From contig NZ_FUHU01000036.1 in NCBI RefSeq assembly GCF_900163565.1, positions 1 to 64,000 on the forward strand: a stretch of 64,000 nt of DNA. Direction: 5' to 3'. Of this stretch, positions 44,000 to 52,559 are shown one piece after another. How positions within the stretch are numbered: the stretch's first letter is position 1; every line of letters starts with the position of its first letter. Position numbers and translations under genes: made by a program. Under the pieces are notes generated by a model. The model was not told where the DNA came from, did not search any database, and saw only the letters and a program-made list of their open reading frames with translations. The stretch comes from Agrococcus casei LMG 22410 (GTDB lineage Bacteria > Actinomycetota > Actinomycetes > Actinomycetales > Microbacteriaceae).

Positions 44000-46188
44000 G
44001 CTCGGCCTCCCCAGTTCTTGCGAGTCTCTTCGAATCCTGCGACGACCTCTTCGGTCTTCGCGATGGCGGCGCGCTCGAGCACCTTCGAGATCGACGGCGA
44101 TGCGACACCGCCGGTGACGCGCTGCACGGGCTGGTCGAGCCAGTCGAAGAAGCGGCGCTGGATCTCGTCGGCGAGCCAGGCGCCGTAGCCGGTGTCGCGG
44201 GCTCCCTGCTCGACGATCACGACATTGCCCGTCTTGCGGATGCTCTCTCCGACCGTGTCCCAGTCGAGCGAGGCACGATCGAGCCAGCGCAGGTCGATCA
44301 CCTCAGCGTCGACGCCGGTCTCTTCGGCAGCCTCCAGCGAGTGGTGCACCATCGAGAGGTACGTGAGCACCGTCATCTCGGACCCCTCCCGCTTGACGGC
44401 GGCTGACCCTGGCGCGATCACGTAGTCGAGGTCGACTTCAGGCAGCCTGTCCTCTCGCCCGTACAGGTCGACATGCTCGATGACGAGCACGGGATCCTCG
44501 AGCGCAAGCGCCGCGTTCATGAGGCCCACGTAGTCAGCTGCGCTCGAAGCGGCCACGATGCGCCAGCCCGGCTGCGTCGCGAAGATGCCCGCCGGGTCCA
44601 TGAGGTGCTGCGACCCGTAGCCGATGCCCATGGCGACTTTCGTGCGCAGCACGAGCGGAACCGTGTTGTTGTCGCCGAACATGTGCCGCACCTTGCCGGC
44701 CTGGTTGAAGACCTGGTCGGCCGCGACCCACATGAAGTCGGGGTACATGAACTCGACCACTGGGCGGTAGCGTCCGTCGAGGGCGAGCCCTGTGCCGAAG
44801 CCGAAGAACGCGTTCTCGCTGATCGGTGTGCCGATCACACGGTCTGCTCCGTGCTTGTCGACCAGCCCCTTGGTGGCTCCGTTGGTGCCGCCGCCGAGAC
44901 GGTGCACGTCTTCTCCCATGACCAGGATGCGATCGTCTGCACCCATGCGACGGTCCATCACCTCGGCCACGGCATCGACGAACTTCACATCGCGCCATTC
45001 GCCTTCGATGTCGGACGGCTCGAGGGCTTCGAGCTCGCTGAGCTCAGAAGCATCGCCGCGAATGCCGTCGTCGACGGTCGCCGGGTCTGGCCACAGGTCG
45101 GGCACGATGCGCTGCTTGCCGTCGTGCTCGGGGTCGTCTTCGACGAACTCGTCCGAGATCTCCTGCATGGCCTCCCTGGCCTGAGCGCGCACAGCCTTGA
45201 TGCCGGCTTCATCGATCAGGTCGAGCGCGAGCAGCTCGGTCGCCATGCGATCCAGCGGATCGCGCGCCTTCCACTCCGACTCCTCCTGCTTCGTGCGGTA
45301 GCCGAATGCGCTGCCCGGGAACGGGCCGTTCTGGTGAAAGAACCGGTAGACGTCTGCTTCGACGATGGCGGGGCCGTCGCCTGCTCGCATGCGCTCCGAG
45401 GCCTCCTGCATCGCGAGGTGGACGGCGAGCGGGTTCATGCCGTCGACGCGCCAAGACGGGATGCCGAAGCCCTGTCCGCGCACAGAGAATCGCGAGTCGG
45501 CAGTCACCTCGTCGGCATTGGTCGACACTGCGTAGCGGTTGTTCTCGATGAACAGGCCGAACGGCAGTTTCCATGCGGCCGCCAGGTTCATGGTCTCGAG
45601 CACGGATCCGATCTGTGCGGCGCCGTCGCCGAGATAGTTGAGTGTCAGCCGATCGGTGCCCGCGCGCTGCTGGGCCATGGCGTTGCCTGCTGCCATGGGC
45701 GCGCCTCCGCCGACGATTGCATTCGTGCCGAGTGCGCCTGCCTCGAGCCACTGCAGGTGCATCGAACCGCCTCGGCCGCCTGAGAAGCCCTGCTTGAGTC
45801 CGAGGATCTCGGCCATGGTGCGCTTGAGCACCGCCCGCAGCTCGGTGTCGACGAGGGCGTCGAGATCCAGCGAGCCCTGCGAGACATGGCCGATGGCCTT
45901 CGCGAGAAACTGGTGGTGTCCGCGGTGCGAGCCGCTGACCGCGTCGTCGCTCGAGAGCCCGATGATCGAGCCGACCGCTCCGCCCTCCTGCCCGATGCTC
46001 GAGTGCACGGGACCGTGCACGAGCGCCTGGCTCGAGAGCTGCAGCAGCCGCTCTTCGAATGCGCGGATGAGATGCAGCTGTCCCAGCATCGTGCGAAGCA
46101 GCTGAGGGTCCTGCGCCTTCCAGTCCTCGGGAGTCGTGTCGAACTGAATCCAGTCGACACCAGTGGTCAATCGGCGGCGTTCGGGCAT
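43996..46188 (-). CDS. Fused E1 alpha/beta subunit of a 2-oxoacid dehydrogenase
   Basis: 730 residues from ATG 46188 (ribosome site AAGGAGGGG). Residues ~1-350 are the E1 alpha domain with the thiamine diphosphate motif from GDGAAQIGSVLETMNLAAAW to FIENNRYAVS; residues ~410-730 are E1 beta (ILVMGEDVHRLGGGTNGATK, RYRPVVEFMYPDF). Fusion replaces the usual two genes. The 2-oxoacid is undecided: branched-chain, pyruvate or acetoin-type. A near-perfect palindrome ATTGGATCCAAT lies 58-70 bp upstream; the GntR gene next door is the likely regulator. Confidence 0.9.
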   Translation of the reverse strand: MPERRRLTTGVDWIQFDTTPEDWKAQDPQLLRTMLGQLHLIRAFEERLLQLSSQALVHGPVHSSIGQEGGAVGSIIGLSSDDAVSGSHRGHHQFLAKAIGHVSQGSLDLDALVDTELRAVLKRTMAEILGLKQGFSGGRGGSMHLQWLEAGALGTNAIVGGGAPMAAGNAMAQQRAGTDRLTLNYLGDGAAQIGSVLETMNLAAAWKLPFGLFIENNRYAVSTNADEVTADSRFSVRGQGFGIPSWRVDGMNPLAVHLAMQEASERMRAGDGPAIVEADVYRFFHQNGPFPGSAFGYRTKQEESEWKARDPLDRMATELLALDLIDEAGIKAVRAQAREAMQEISDEFVEDDPEHDGKQRIVPDLWPDPATVDDGIRGDASELSELEALEPSDIEGEWRDVKFVDAVAEVMDRRMGADDRILVMGEDVHRLGGGTNGATKGLVDKHGADRVIGTPISENAFFGFGTGLALDGRYRPVVEFMYPDFMWVAADQVFNQAGKVRHMFGDNNTVPLVLRTKVAMGIGYGSQHLMDPAGIFATQPGWRIVAASSAADYVGLMNAALALEDPVLVIEHVDLYGREDRLPEVDLDYVIAPGSAAVKREGSEMTVLTYLSMVHHSLEAAEETGVDAEVIDLRWLDRASLDWDTVGESIRKTGNVVIVEQGARDTGYGAWLADEIQRRFFDWLDQPVQRVTGGVASPSISKVLERAAIAKTEEVVAGFEETRKNWGGRA

Positions 46189-46246
46189 CGTTGCCCCTCC
46201 TTGTCTCAACGTCTCTGCTGTACGGCTTGGGCAAGCATATCGCATG

Positions 46247-46258
46247 ATTGGATCCAAT
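46247..46258. promoter_or_regulatory. ATTGGATCCAAT palindrome, candidate GntR operator (E1 side)
   Basis: Perfect 12-bp palindrome in the divergent gap between the E1 gene and the VOC-gntR pair. Related sites lie at 46310-46321 and 49015-49026. FCD-type GntR regulators bind short palindromes of this kind, often with TnGTnnnACnA or other cores; this core differs, so the assignment is by position and repetition. Confidence 0.55.
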
Positions 46259-46309
46259 AGATAGGGAACTGCGGCAATCCATGTGGCAGAATCAAGGAAT
46301 CACGCTTGC

Positions 46310-46321
46310 AATGAATCCATT
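46310..46321. promoter_or_regulatory. AATGAATCCATT, candidate second GntR site (VOC-gntR side)
   Basis: Matches the 46247-46258 palindrome at 9 of 12 positions and lies 21 bp before the VOC start. It would place a regulator site at the promoter of the operon that encodes the GntR protein, as in autoregulation. Confidence 0.4.
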
Positions 46322-46341
46322 GCTGACAGAGAGGTTGCGCA

Positions 46342-46863
46342 ATGATCCCAGGGCTCCGCGGCTCAGACCACATCGGCATCACTGTTCCCGACATGGATGC
46401 CGCACATGACTTCTTCGTCAGGGTGCTCGGCGCAGACCACGTCTACTCGCTGCCCGGCAAGGACGGCGACGACGACTGGATGCAGCGGCAGCTTGATGTG
46501 CACCCGCGGACGAAGATCACCGAGATCCGGTTCTACCGACTCGGCAACGGCTCGAACTTCGAGGTCTTCACCTATGGCGCTGCTGACGGCCAGGCTGACA
46601 TGCCCCGCAACAGCGACATCGGCGGCCACCATGTCGCCCTGTACGTCGACGACATGGATGCGGCGGTCGCGCACCTTCGCCGAGAGGGCGTGGCCGTGCT
46701 CGGCGAGCCCATCGATTCGGCCGGCCCTGCGGCAGGCCAGCGCTGGGTCTACTTCACGGCACCCTGGGGCATGTACTTCGAGCTCGTCAGCTTCCCGACC
46801 GGCAAGTCCTACGAGACCGAAGCCCCTGTGAAGCTCTGGCACCCCGCGCATCCGGCAGAATAG
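46342..46863 (+). CDS. VOC-family (glyoxalase/dioxygenase-like) protein
   Basis: 173 residues with the paired beta-alpha-beta-beta-beta units of the vicinal oxygen chelate fold. Possible metal ligands: His (SDHIGITVPDM) in the first half, then GGHHVALYVDDMD and MYFELVS with a C-terminal Glu in the second. It may be a dioxygenase, isomerase or lyase; the substrate is unknown. It lies 4 bp before the gntR gene in the same direction, so the two are co-transcribed. Confidence 0.8.
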   Translation: MIPGLRGSDHIGITVPDMDAAHDFFVRVLGADHVYSLPGKDGDDDWMQRQLDVHPRTKITEIRFYRLGNGSNFEVFTYGAADGQADMPRNSDIGGHHVALYVDDMDAAVAHLRREGVAVLGEPIDSAGPAAGQRWVYFTAPWGMYFELVSFPTGKSYETEAPVKLWHPAHPAE

Positions 46864-46867
46864 CCGT

Positions 46868-47548
46868 GTGACAACACCCGCAGCGAGAACCCCAGAACAC
46901 GAGCCAGCCCATGGCCAGTCAGGTGCGCGAGTCGCACAGGGCATCCGCGACGCCATCCTGAAAGGCGACCTCGCCCCCGGTGAGCGCCTGCGCCAGGAAG
47001 AGCTCGCTGCGCGGTTCGGCGCCAGCCGCGTGCCTGTTCGCGAGGCGCTGCGCACGCTTGCGGCAGAAGGGCTCGTCACCCTCGTGGCGAACTCCGGCGC
47101 GTGGGTTGCCAAGCTGAGCGCGGCAGAAGTCACTGAGCTGTACGGGATCAGGGAGCGCATTGAGCCGCTGCTGCTGCAGTACAGCATCGCGGGCCTCGCG
47201 TCCGAGACGGTCGACAGGCTCGAAGAGCTCGCAGAGCAGATGGAGCAGACGACGGATGCAGACGCCTTCATCCTGCTCGACAGGCAGTTTCACCTGCTCT
47301 CGTATTCCGGCGCCGACACGCTCGTGCTCGAGGTGATGGCAACAGAGCTGTGGAACCGCACGCAGCACTACCGGCGCCAGTTCGTCGCCGCCTCGCGCAA
47401 CGCCGGCGACCGGCGTGCAGACCTCGACCACCGGCTGATGATCGCGGCCATCCGCTCAAACGACGCCCAGGAGGCCTCGAGCGTGCTCGCGATGCACATC
47501 CGACGCACCCTGCGAGAGCTCGACCGTCTGCCCGGCGTCTTCGAGTGA
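46868..47548 (+). CDS. GntR-family regulator, FCD subfamily
   Basis: 226 residues from GTG 46868: a winged helix (~20-85, LRQEELAARFGASRVPVREA, then LAAEGLVTLVANSGAW) and a helical FCD effector domain with DRQFHLLSYSGAD and RADLDHRLMIAAIRSND, whose Asp/His residues fit metal/carboxylate binding. FCD members usually respond to small organic acids. Neighbours E1/E2 and the AtoE-like transporter carry related upstream palindromes, so they are the likely targets. Confidence 0.9.
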   Translation: MTTPAARTPEHEPAHGQSGARVAQGIRDAILKGDLAPGERLRQEELAARFGASRVPVREALRTLAAEGLVTLVANSGAWVAKLSAAEVTELYGIRERIEPLLLQYSIAGLASETVDRLEELAEQMEQTTDADAFILLDRQFHLLSYSGADTLVLEVMATELWNRTQHYRRQFVAASRNAGDRRADLDHRLMIAAIRSNDAQEASSVLAMHIRRTLRELDRLPGVFE

Positions 47549-47559
47549 TGACGTTATAT

Positions 47560-47600
47560 GAGGCCGGCAGCGGATGCATTTCCGCTGCCGGCCTCTTTCG
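47560..47600. terminator. Intrinsic terminator after gntR
   Basis: GAGGCCGGCAGCGG (47560-47573) and CCGCTGCCGGCCTC (47582-47595) form a perfect 14-bp stem with an 8-base loop, followed by TTTCG. It lies 11 bp after the gntR stop and also ends the convergent transporter gene. Confidence 0.95.
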
Positions 47601-47611
47601 TGATCACTGCA

Positions 47612-48997
47612 TCAGGGCATGACCCAGGCATAGACCAGCATCGACACCGAGAAGATGATTCCCGTGTAGAAGAGCATCATGATCGTGTAGCCGAGCACGT
47701 CGGTCAGCTTCAGCTTCGAGAGCGCCAGCACCGGGAGGAGGAAGAACGGCTGCAGCATGTTCGTCCACTGGTCACCGACTGACACGGCCATCGCTGTTGC
47801 CGCAACGTTCGCGTCGATCGCGTGTGCGGCTTCGACTACAACAGGGCCCTGCACCGCGAACTGGCCACCGCCCGAAGGCACCAGAAGATTGATGGCACCC
47901 GCTGACAGGAACGAGAACAGCGGCAGCGTGAGCGGCGACGAGATCGCTGCGAACATCTCCGAGAACGTCACCACCAGTCCCGATCCGACGAGGATCGCCA
48001 TGATGCCGGCATAGAACGGGTACTGCACGATGACGCCACCGACCGTCTTCACCCCTTCGGCCACAGCCGTGATGAAGCTCGAGGGTCGTCCGAACAGCAG
48101 GAACGCAAGCATCAGGAACAGGAAGTTCACTGAGTCGAGGTCGATCGACCCCCCGCCGACGAAGTAGATGACCGAGTACGTCAGCCCGAGCAGGCCCGCC
48201 GCGATGCCCAGCACAGGCGACTCGTTCACGCGCTGACCGAACGACTTGTCACCGGCATTGGCGTTCGCCGGCTTCTTGATCTCGAGCACCTTCGGGTCGA
48301 TCAGGATGACCTTCTTCGGATCCTTCGGATGCATCAGCGCAAGCACGAAGGGCATCGAGACCAGGGTGAAGACCGTCGTCAGGATGATAACCGGGTGGAA
48401 CACCGTCTGGTCAAGACCCACGACTCCCATCTGATCCTGCAGGAAGTGACCTTCTGTGTTGATCAACAACGGGATAGTCGCCGAGATCCCCATGCCATAG
48501 ACGACGAATCCTGAGTACGCGGATGCGATCGCAAGCGGATAGTGAAGCGTGCGCACGTTCGCGGCGACCTTCTGCGCGATGATCGTTCCGATGATGAGGC
48601 CGAAGCCCCACTGCAGCCAGCTGGCGATTCCCGTAAGGACCACGATCAGCACGATCGCGCTCAGATTCCCCTTCGGCAACCGTGCCAGACGCGTCAGCAG
48701 CTTGTCGACCACCGGGGTCTTCGCCAGCAGGAAGCCAGTCAGGATGATGAGCACCACCTGCATGCCGAATGCCAGCAGATCCCAGAACCCGCCGCCCCAG
48801 TACGAGATGACGTCAAGCGGGTTCGAGCGGCCGACGGTCAGAGCCAGCACCACTGAGAGGATCGTCAGGATGATCGCGATGGCCAGCGGGTCGGGCAGAT
48901 AGCGCCGCACCAGCTTGCTGAAGAATTCTGCCAGCGTGAGCAAGACACCGCGCTTCTCGGGCTGCTCTCGCACCTTCGTGCTGCTTGTCTGAGACAC
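47612..48997 (-). CDS. Short-chain fatty acid transporter (AtoE family)
   Basis: 461 residues from GTG 48997, with AAGGAGG 8 bases upstream. About twelve membrane helices; signatures ASWLQWGFGLIIGTIIAQKV, LLVPSGGGQFAVQGPVVVEAA and TMAVSVGDQWTNMLQPFFLL match the AtoE short-chain fatty acid family (butyrate/acetoacetate in E. coli). Substrate is inferred as a short-chain acid. A TTGGATCCA-type site sits directly before the ribosome site, linking it to the gntR/E1-E2 locus. Confidence 0.88.
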   Translation of the reverse strand: MSQTSSTKVREQPEKRGVLLTLAEFFSKLVRRYLPDPLAIAIILTILSVVLALTVGRSNPLDVISYWGGGFWDLLAFGMQVVLIILTGFLLAKTPVVDKLLTRLARLPKGNLSAIVLIVVLTGIASWLQWGFGLIIGTIIAQKVAANVRTLHYPLAIASAYSGFVVYGMGISATIPLLINTEGHFLQDQMGVVGLDQTVFHPVIILTTVFTLVSMPFVLALMHPKDPKKVILIDPKVLEIKKPANANAGDKSFGQRVNESPVLGIAAGLLGLTYSVIYFVGGGSIDLDSVNFLFLMLAFLLFGRPSSFITAVAEGVKTVGGVIVQYPFYAGIMAILVGSGLVVTFSEMFAAISSPLTLPLFSFLSAGAINLLVPSGGGQFAVQGPVVVEAAHAIDANVAATAMAVSVGDQWTNMLQPFFLLPVLALSKLKLTDVLGYTIMMLFYTGIIFSVSMLVYAWVMP

Positions 48998-49014
48998 TCC
49001 ACGACCTCCTTGTG

Positions 49015-49026
49015 TGGATCCAATTC
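49015..49026. promoter_or_regulatory. TTGGATCCAC site before the transporter, candidate GntR operator
   Basis: On the minus strand AATTGGATCCACA matches ATTGGATCCAAT of the E1 promoter at 10 of 12 positions. It ends about 5 bp before the ribosome site AAGGAGG of the AtoE-like gene, a position suited to repression. Confidence 0.5.
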
Positions 49027-49138
49027 TGCCCGCCCAAGACGGATATCTGCCGAAATCGTAACACGGAAGATCAGCTTTGGACACAATTCGCGAGAATCGT
49101 AACCAACACGACGCCTGAACTACGGCCAGAAAGCAAGA

Positions 49139-49176
49139 AGGGGCTCCGCTCGGGATCCAATCCCGGCGAAGCCCCT
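49139..49176 (-). terminator. Terminator of the metQNI operon
   Basis: Read on the minus strand, AGGGGCTTCGCCGGGA pairs with TCCCGAGCGGAGCCCCT around ATTGGA, followed by TCTTGCTTTC. It lies 17 bp after the metI stop. The GGATCCAAT in its loop region is part of the stem-loop and probably not an operator. Confidence 0.85.
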
Positions 49177-49192
49177 CGGTGCGCTGCTGCAG

Positions 49193-49867
49193 CTACCGCC
49201 GCATCACCTTGCGCGACCACGCGTTGCCGAGCGCCTGCACGATCGACACGATGATGACGATGATGAGCACGGCTGCCCATGTGGCCCAGTCGTTGTACTG
49301 GCGGTAGCCGTACACGATCGCGAAGTTGCCGAGGCCGCCGGAGCCGATGAAGCCGGCGACAGCCGACATGTCGATCACGGCGATGGTCGCGAACGTGTAG
49401 CCGAGGATCAGCGGACCGAACGCCTCGGGCAGGATCACCGTGCGGATGATGCGCCACGGCCCTGCTCCCATGGCCCGCGCAGCCTCGATCACACCCGGGT
49501 CGACAGACACGAGGTTCTGCTCGACGATGCGTCCGATGCCGAACGACGCGGCCACCGAGATCGCCACGATCGCCGCCTCGTCGCCGATGCCTGTGCCGAC
49601 GATCGCGCGAGCGAGCGGCTGGGCGACTGCGATGAAGATCAGGAAGGGAATGGGCCTGAAGAAGTTCACGACGAACCCGGCAATGGCCTGCACCGCGCGG
49701 TTCGCGAGCACGCCTCCGCTGCGGGTCACGTAGAGGGTCGTGCCGATGATCAGACCGCCGATGCCGCCGAAGATCATGCTGAGGCCGACGATGTAGAAGG
49801 TCTTGCCGGTGTCCGACAGGAACTGCGGCATCAGGTCGATGAGTTTCTCGAGTCCGTCCATGGTCAC
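49193..49867 (-). CDS. metI: Methionine ABC transporter permease
   Basis: 224 residues with five membrane segments and the EAA loop RAMGAGPWRIIRTVILPEAF (~125-145) that docks the ATPase. PIPFLIFIAVAQPLAR matches MetI permeases. Overlaps metN by 4 bp. Imports methionine with MetN and MetQ. Confidence 0.94.
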   Translation of the reverse strand: MTMDGLEKLIDLMPQFLSDTGKTFYIVGLSMIFGGIGGLIIGTTLYVTRSGGVLANRAVQAIAGFVVNFFRPIPFLIFIAVAQPLARAIVGTGIGDEAAIVAISVAASFGIGRIVEQNLVSVDPGVIEAARAMGAGPWRIIRTVILPEAFGPLILGYTFATIAVIDMSAVAGFIGSGGLGNFAIVYGYRQYNDWATWAAVLIIVIIVSIVQALGNAWSRKVMRR

Positions 49868-50895
49868 TCCACCTCCGTGATCCGAATGGTCTTGGCAACC
49901 GCGGCGAACGCTCGCGCGATCGCGTCGTCGTCGCCGTGCACCGCGATCAGCAGGCGCCCGTAGATGCGGCCCCTGATGTCGTCGATGCCGCCGTGGATGA
50001 GCTGAAACTCAGCTCCTTCGCGGTTCAGCGCCCTGAACACGCGCGCCTCGCTTGCGCTGTCGTCGCTGAACTCGATCGTGAAGAAGCGGCCGCCGTGGGC
50101 CTCGCGCAGGCGCGCCAGGTCGTCACCAGAAGGCAGCGCCCGCACGACGGTCGCCACGAACCGCTTGGTCACGGGCGACTGCGGGTTCGTGAACACGTCG
50201 TACGTCTCGCCCGCTTCGACGATGCCGCCTCGCTCCATCACGACGACGCGGTCGGCGATCTTCGCGATCACTTCCATCTCGTGCGTGATGAGCACGATCG
50301 TGATGCCGAGCTCGCGGTTGACCCGCTGCAGCAGTGACAGCACCTCGTCGGTCGTCTCGGGGTCGAGTGCGCTTGTGGCCTCGTCGGCGAGCAGGATGCC
50401 CGGCTCGGCAGCGAGCGCGCGTGCGATTCCGACGCGCTGCTGCTGTCCGCCTGAGAGCTGCTCCGGGTGATTGTCGGCCTTGTCTCCCAGGCCGACGAAG
50501 TCGAGTAGCTCCTTGACTCGAGCCGCACGCTGAGCCTTCGGCGTGCCCGCCACTTCGAGCGCGTACGAGACGTTGCCCGCGACGGTGCGCGAGCGCAGGA
50601 GGTTGAACCTCTGGAAGATCATGCCGATCCCCCGTCGCATCTCGCGCTGCTGCCTGGACTTCAGCGACGTGATGTCGACGCCGTCGATCTCGATGTAGCC
50701 GCTCGACACGGGCTCGAGCGCATTGATGAGGCGAACGAGCGTCGACTTGCCCGCGCCGGAGTAGCCGACGACACCGAGGATCTCGCCCTTGGCAACATCG
50801 ACTGAGACACTTCGAACGGCTTCAACGGCGCTCCCCCCGCGCTTGGCGGGGGGATACGTCTTGCTCACTTCGCGAATGCTGATGTGGGCTGTCAT
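49864..50895 (-). CDS. metN: Methionine ABC transporter ATP-binding protein
   Basis: 343 residues: Walker A GVVGYSGAGKSTL (~36-48), signature LSGGQQQRVGIARAL, Walker B ILLADEATSALD, and a C-terminal NIL regulatory domain (~265-343), which senses methionine in E. coli MetN and inhibits uptake. Starts 26 bp after metQ stop; metI follows with a 4 bp overlap. Confidence 0.95.
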   Translation of the reverse strand: MTAHISIREVSKTYPPAKRGGSAVEAVRSVSVDVAKGEILGVVGYSGAGKSTLVRLINALEPVSSGYIEIDGVDITSLKSRQQREMRRGIGMIFQRFNLLRSRTVAGNVSYALEVAGTPKAQRAARVKELLDFVGLGDKADNHPEQLSGGQQQRVGIARALAAEPGILLADEATSALDPETTDEVLSLLQRVNRELGITIVLITHEMEVIAKIADRVVVMERGGIVEAGETYDVFTNPQSPVTKRFVATVVRALPSGDDLARLREAHGGRFFTIEFSDDSASEARVFRALNREGAEFQLIHGGIDDIRGRIYGRLLIAVHGDDDAIARAFAAVAKTIRITEVE

Positions 50896-50921
50896 GTGGA
50901 TGCCTTCCGGCTCCTCTCGCG

Positions 50922-51815
50922 CTACTGCGCTTCGGTGTATGCGGTCTGCACGTCGGCGAGCGTCGTGTTGAGGTCTGCCGCGGGCAGGTCGACGATCTCA
51001 GCGGTGTTGCCCGATGACTCGAGCACGCCGTCGATGACCTCCTGGTTGCCGTGGTAGATCTCGATGATCTGCGCGAACACGGGGTTGTCGACCTGGTCAG
51101 CCGACGTGGCCCAGATGTTGACGTAGGGCTGCGTCGACGGGTCGGACGGGTCGTCCTGCGCGATGGCGTCTTCTGCCGTGAGCCCTGCATCCGTCACGAA
51201 GTCGTTGTTGATGATGGCTGCGGCAACATCGACGAGGCTGCTCGCCGTGAGCGCTGCGTCAACGGCTTCGACCTTGACTCTCGACGAGTCCTCGATGTCG
51301 TTGAGCGTCGAGTAGGGGCTGCCGCCGTCTGCCAGCTCGATGAGGCCGACCGACTGCAGCACGAGCAGCGCACGTGCCTGGTTGGTCTCGTCGTTCGGCA
51401 CGATCACGGTCTCGCCGTCGGGAATCGCCTCGGGGCTGTCGAACTCGTTCGAGTAGAGCGCGAGCGGGTACGTGGCGGTCGAGCCGACTGCCTGCAGGTC
51501 TTCGCCCGAAGCCTCGTTGTACTGCGCCAGGAAGATGATGTGCTGGAACTGGTTCAGGTGGATCTCGCCCTCCGACAGCGCCGGGTTCGGCTGGCTGTAG
51601 TCGGTGAAGTTGACCAGCTCGACGCTGATGCCCTCTGCCTCGACCGCTGACTTGAAGGTCTCCCAGTAGGGCTCGCCGGCGCTGACGGTGCCGATGCGCA
51701 CGGGGTTCTCGGGGGTGCCGAGCTCTGCTTCAGCGTCTCCGCCTCCGCTGCCGCACGCGGTCAGTCCGAGTGCGAGTGTCGCGGCGACGGCCGCGAGCTT
51801 CAGTGAACGCTTCAT
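50922..51815 (-). CDS. metQ: Methionine-binding lipoprotein of the MetNIQ transporter
   Basis: 297 residues from ATG 51815 with ribosome site GAAGGAG. Signal peptide and lipobox LTACG (Cys ~21). The NlpA/MetQ family core is seen in NPALSEGEIHLNQFQHIIFL and IPDGETVIVPNDETNQARAL. First gene of metQ-metN-metI. No SAM riboswitch-like structure was seen in the 93 bp upstream. Confidence 0.94.
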   Translation of the reverse strand: MKRSLKLAAVAATLALGLTACGSGGGDAEAELGTPENPVRIGTVSAGEPYWETFKSAVEAEGISVELVNFTDYSQPNPALSEGEIHLNQFQHIIFLAQYNEASGEDLQAVGSTATYPLALYSNEFDSPEAIPDGETVIVPNDETNQARALLVLQSVGLIELADGGSPYSTLNDIEDSSRVKVEAVDAALTASSLVDVAAAIINNDFVTDAGLTAEDAIAQDDPSDPSTQPYVNIWATSADQVDNPVFAQIIEIYHGNQEVIDGVLESSGNTAEIVDLPAADLNTTLADVQTAYTEAQ

Positions 51816-51908
51816 GGGGTGCTCCTTCATGCTGGTGCCTGCTGGTGCAGGTGACGACTGCTCTCACAGTAGGAGCGCATCCGGAGCCTCCGTGAATCGG
51901 TGCGTAAC

Positions 51909-52466
51909 CTACCGAAACAATTGCAGTGCGAGGGCCGCCGCGAACCCTGCAACCAGGAACGGCCCGAACGGCAGCCGACGCCTTCCGCGGATGAGCGCGA
52001 CGATGCCGACGAGCCCGGCCGACACGAACGACGCCACGAGCCCGGTCAGCGGCATCCAGGCGATTTCGGCCACCGCAAGCGCCAGCGCACCGGTCAGCTT
52101 CACGTCGCCCATGCCCATGCCGCCTGCGAGCGACATGACGAACAGCAGCAGCGTGATCGCGAGCGCCGCGACCGGCCCGGCCCAGTTGCCGACGGCCAGC
52201 TGCCAGAGTGCAGAGGCGAGCCCCAGCACGAGCAGCGGAAGGGTGATCGGATTCGGCAGCCGCCGCACAGAGACATCGATGCGGGTCAGCGCGGGGGCGG
52301 CGAGTGCGCATGCGGCCACCGCGATCGTGCTGACGGGCCCGTAGCCGGCGGCCAGCGCTGCGAGCACCGCAGCCGCCGCCAGCGCCGTGCCGAGCACCCC
52401 GTCGAGCATCGTCAGCTGCCAGTCTCGAGGGACGAGCGTCGGGGCCTCATCTTGGTGCACGGTCAC
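51909..52466 (-). CDS. Prepilin peptidase (A24 family)
   Basis: 185 residues, about six hydrophobic helices. The two catalytic aspartates are visible: Asp in TRIDVSVRRLPNPITLPLL and GMGDVKL (~123-129). It is the short CpaA/TadV type without the N-methylating domain. No pilin, tad or type II secretion gene is in the window, so its substrate lies elsewhere. Confidence 0.85.
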   Translation of the reverse strand: MTVHQDEAPTLVPRDWQLTMLDGVLGTALAAAAVLAALAAGYGPVSTIAVAACALAAPALTRIDVSVRRLPNPITLPLLVLGLASALWQLAVGNWAGPVAALAITLLLFVMSLAGGMGMGDVKLTGALALAVAEIAWMPLTGLVASFVSAGLVGIVALIRGRRRLPFGPFLVAGFAAALALQLFR

Positions 52467-52490
52467 ACGGGCACTGTAGGCAGTACGCGA

Positions 52491-52521
52491 ACGGCCCTGC
52501 AGAATCTCTCCACAGGGCCGT
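52491..52521 (-). terminator. Terminator after the small lipoprotein gene
   Basis: ACGGCCCTG (52491-52499) and CAGGGCCGT (52513-52521) form a perfect 9-bp stem with a 13-base loop, between the lipoprotein stop (52560) and the prepilin peptidase start. Confidence 0.7.
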
Positions 52522-52559
52522 CCGTCTGATGCGGTCTTTCGGGGTTGCCCTTCCGGCAG

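Noticed and set aside
49153-49162. Third GGATCCAAT copy, after metI
   Set aside because: It lies inside the stem-loop of the met operon terminator and has no promoter context, so it is probably not an operator.
51816-51908. Possible SAM riboswitch before metQ
   Set aside because: No stable multi-helix fold or S-box motif could be seen in 93 bp.
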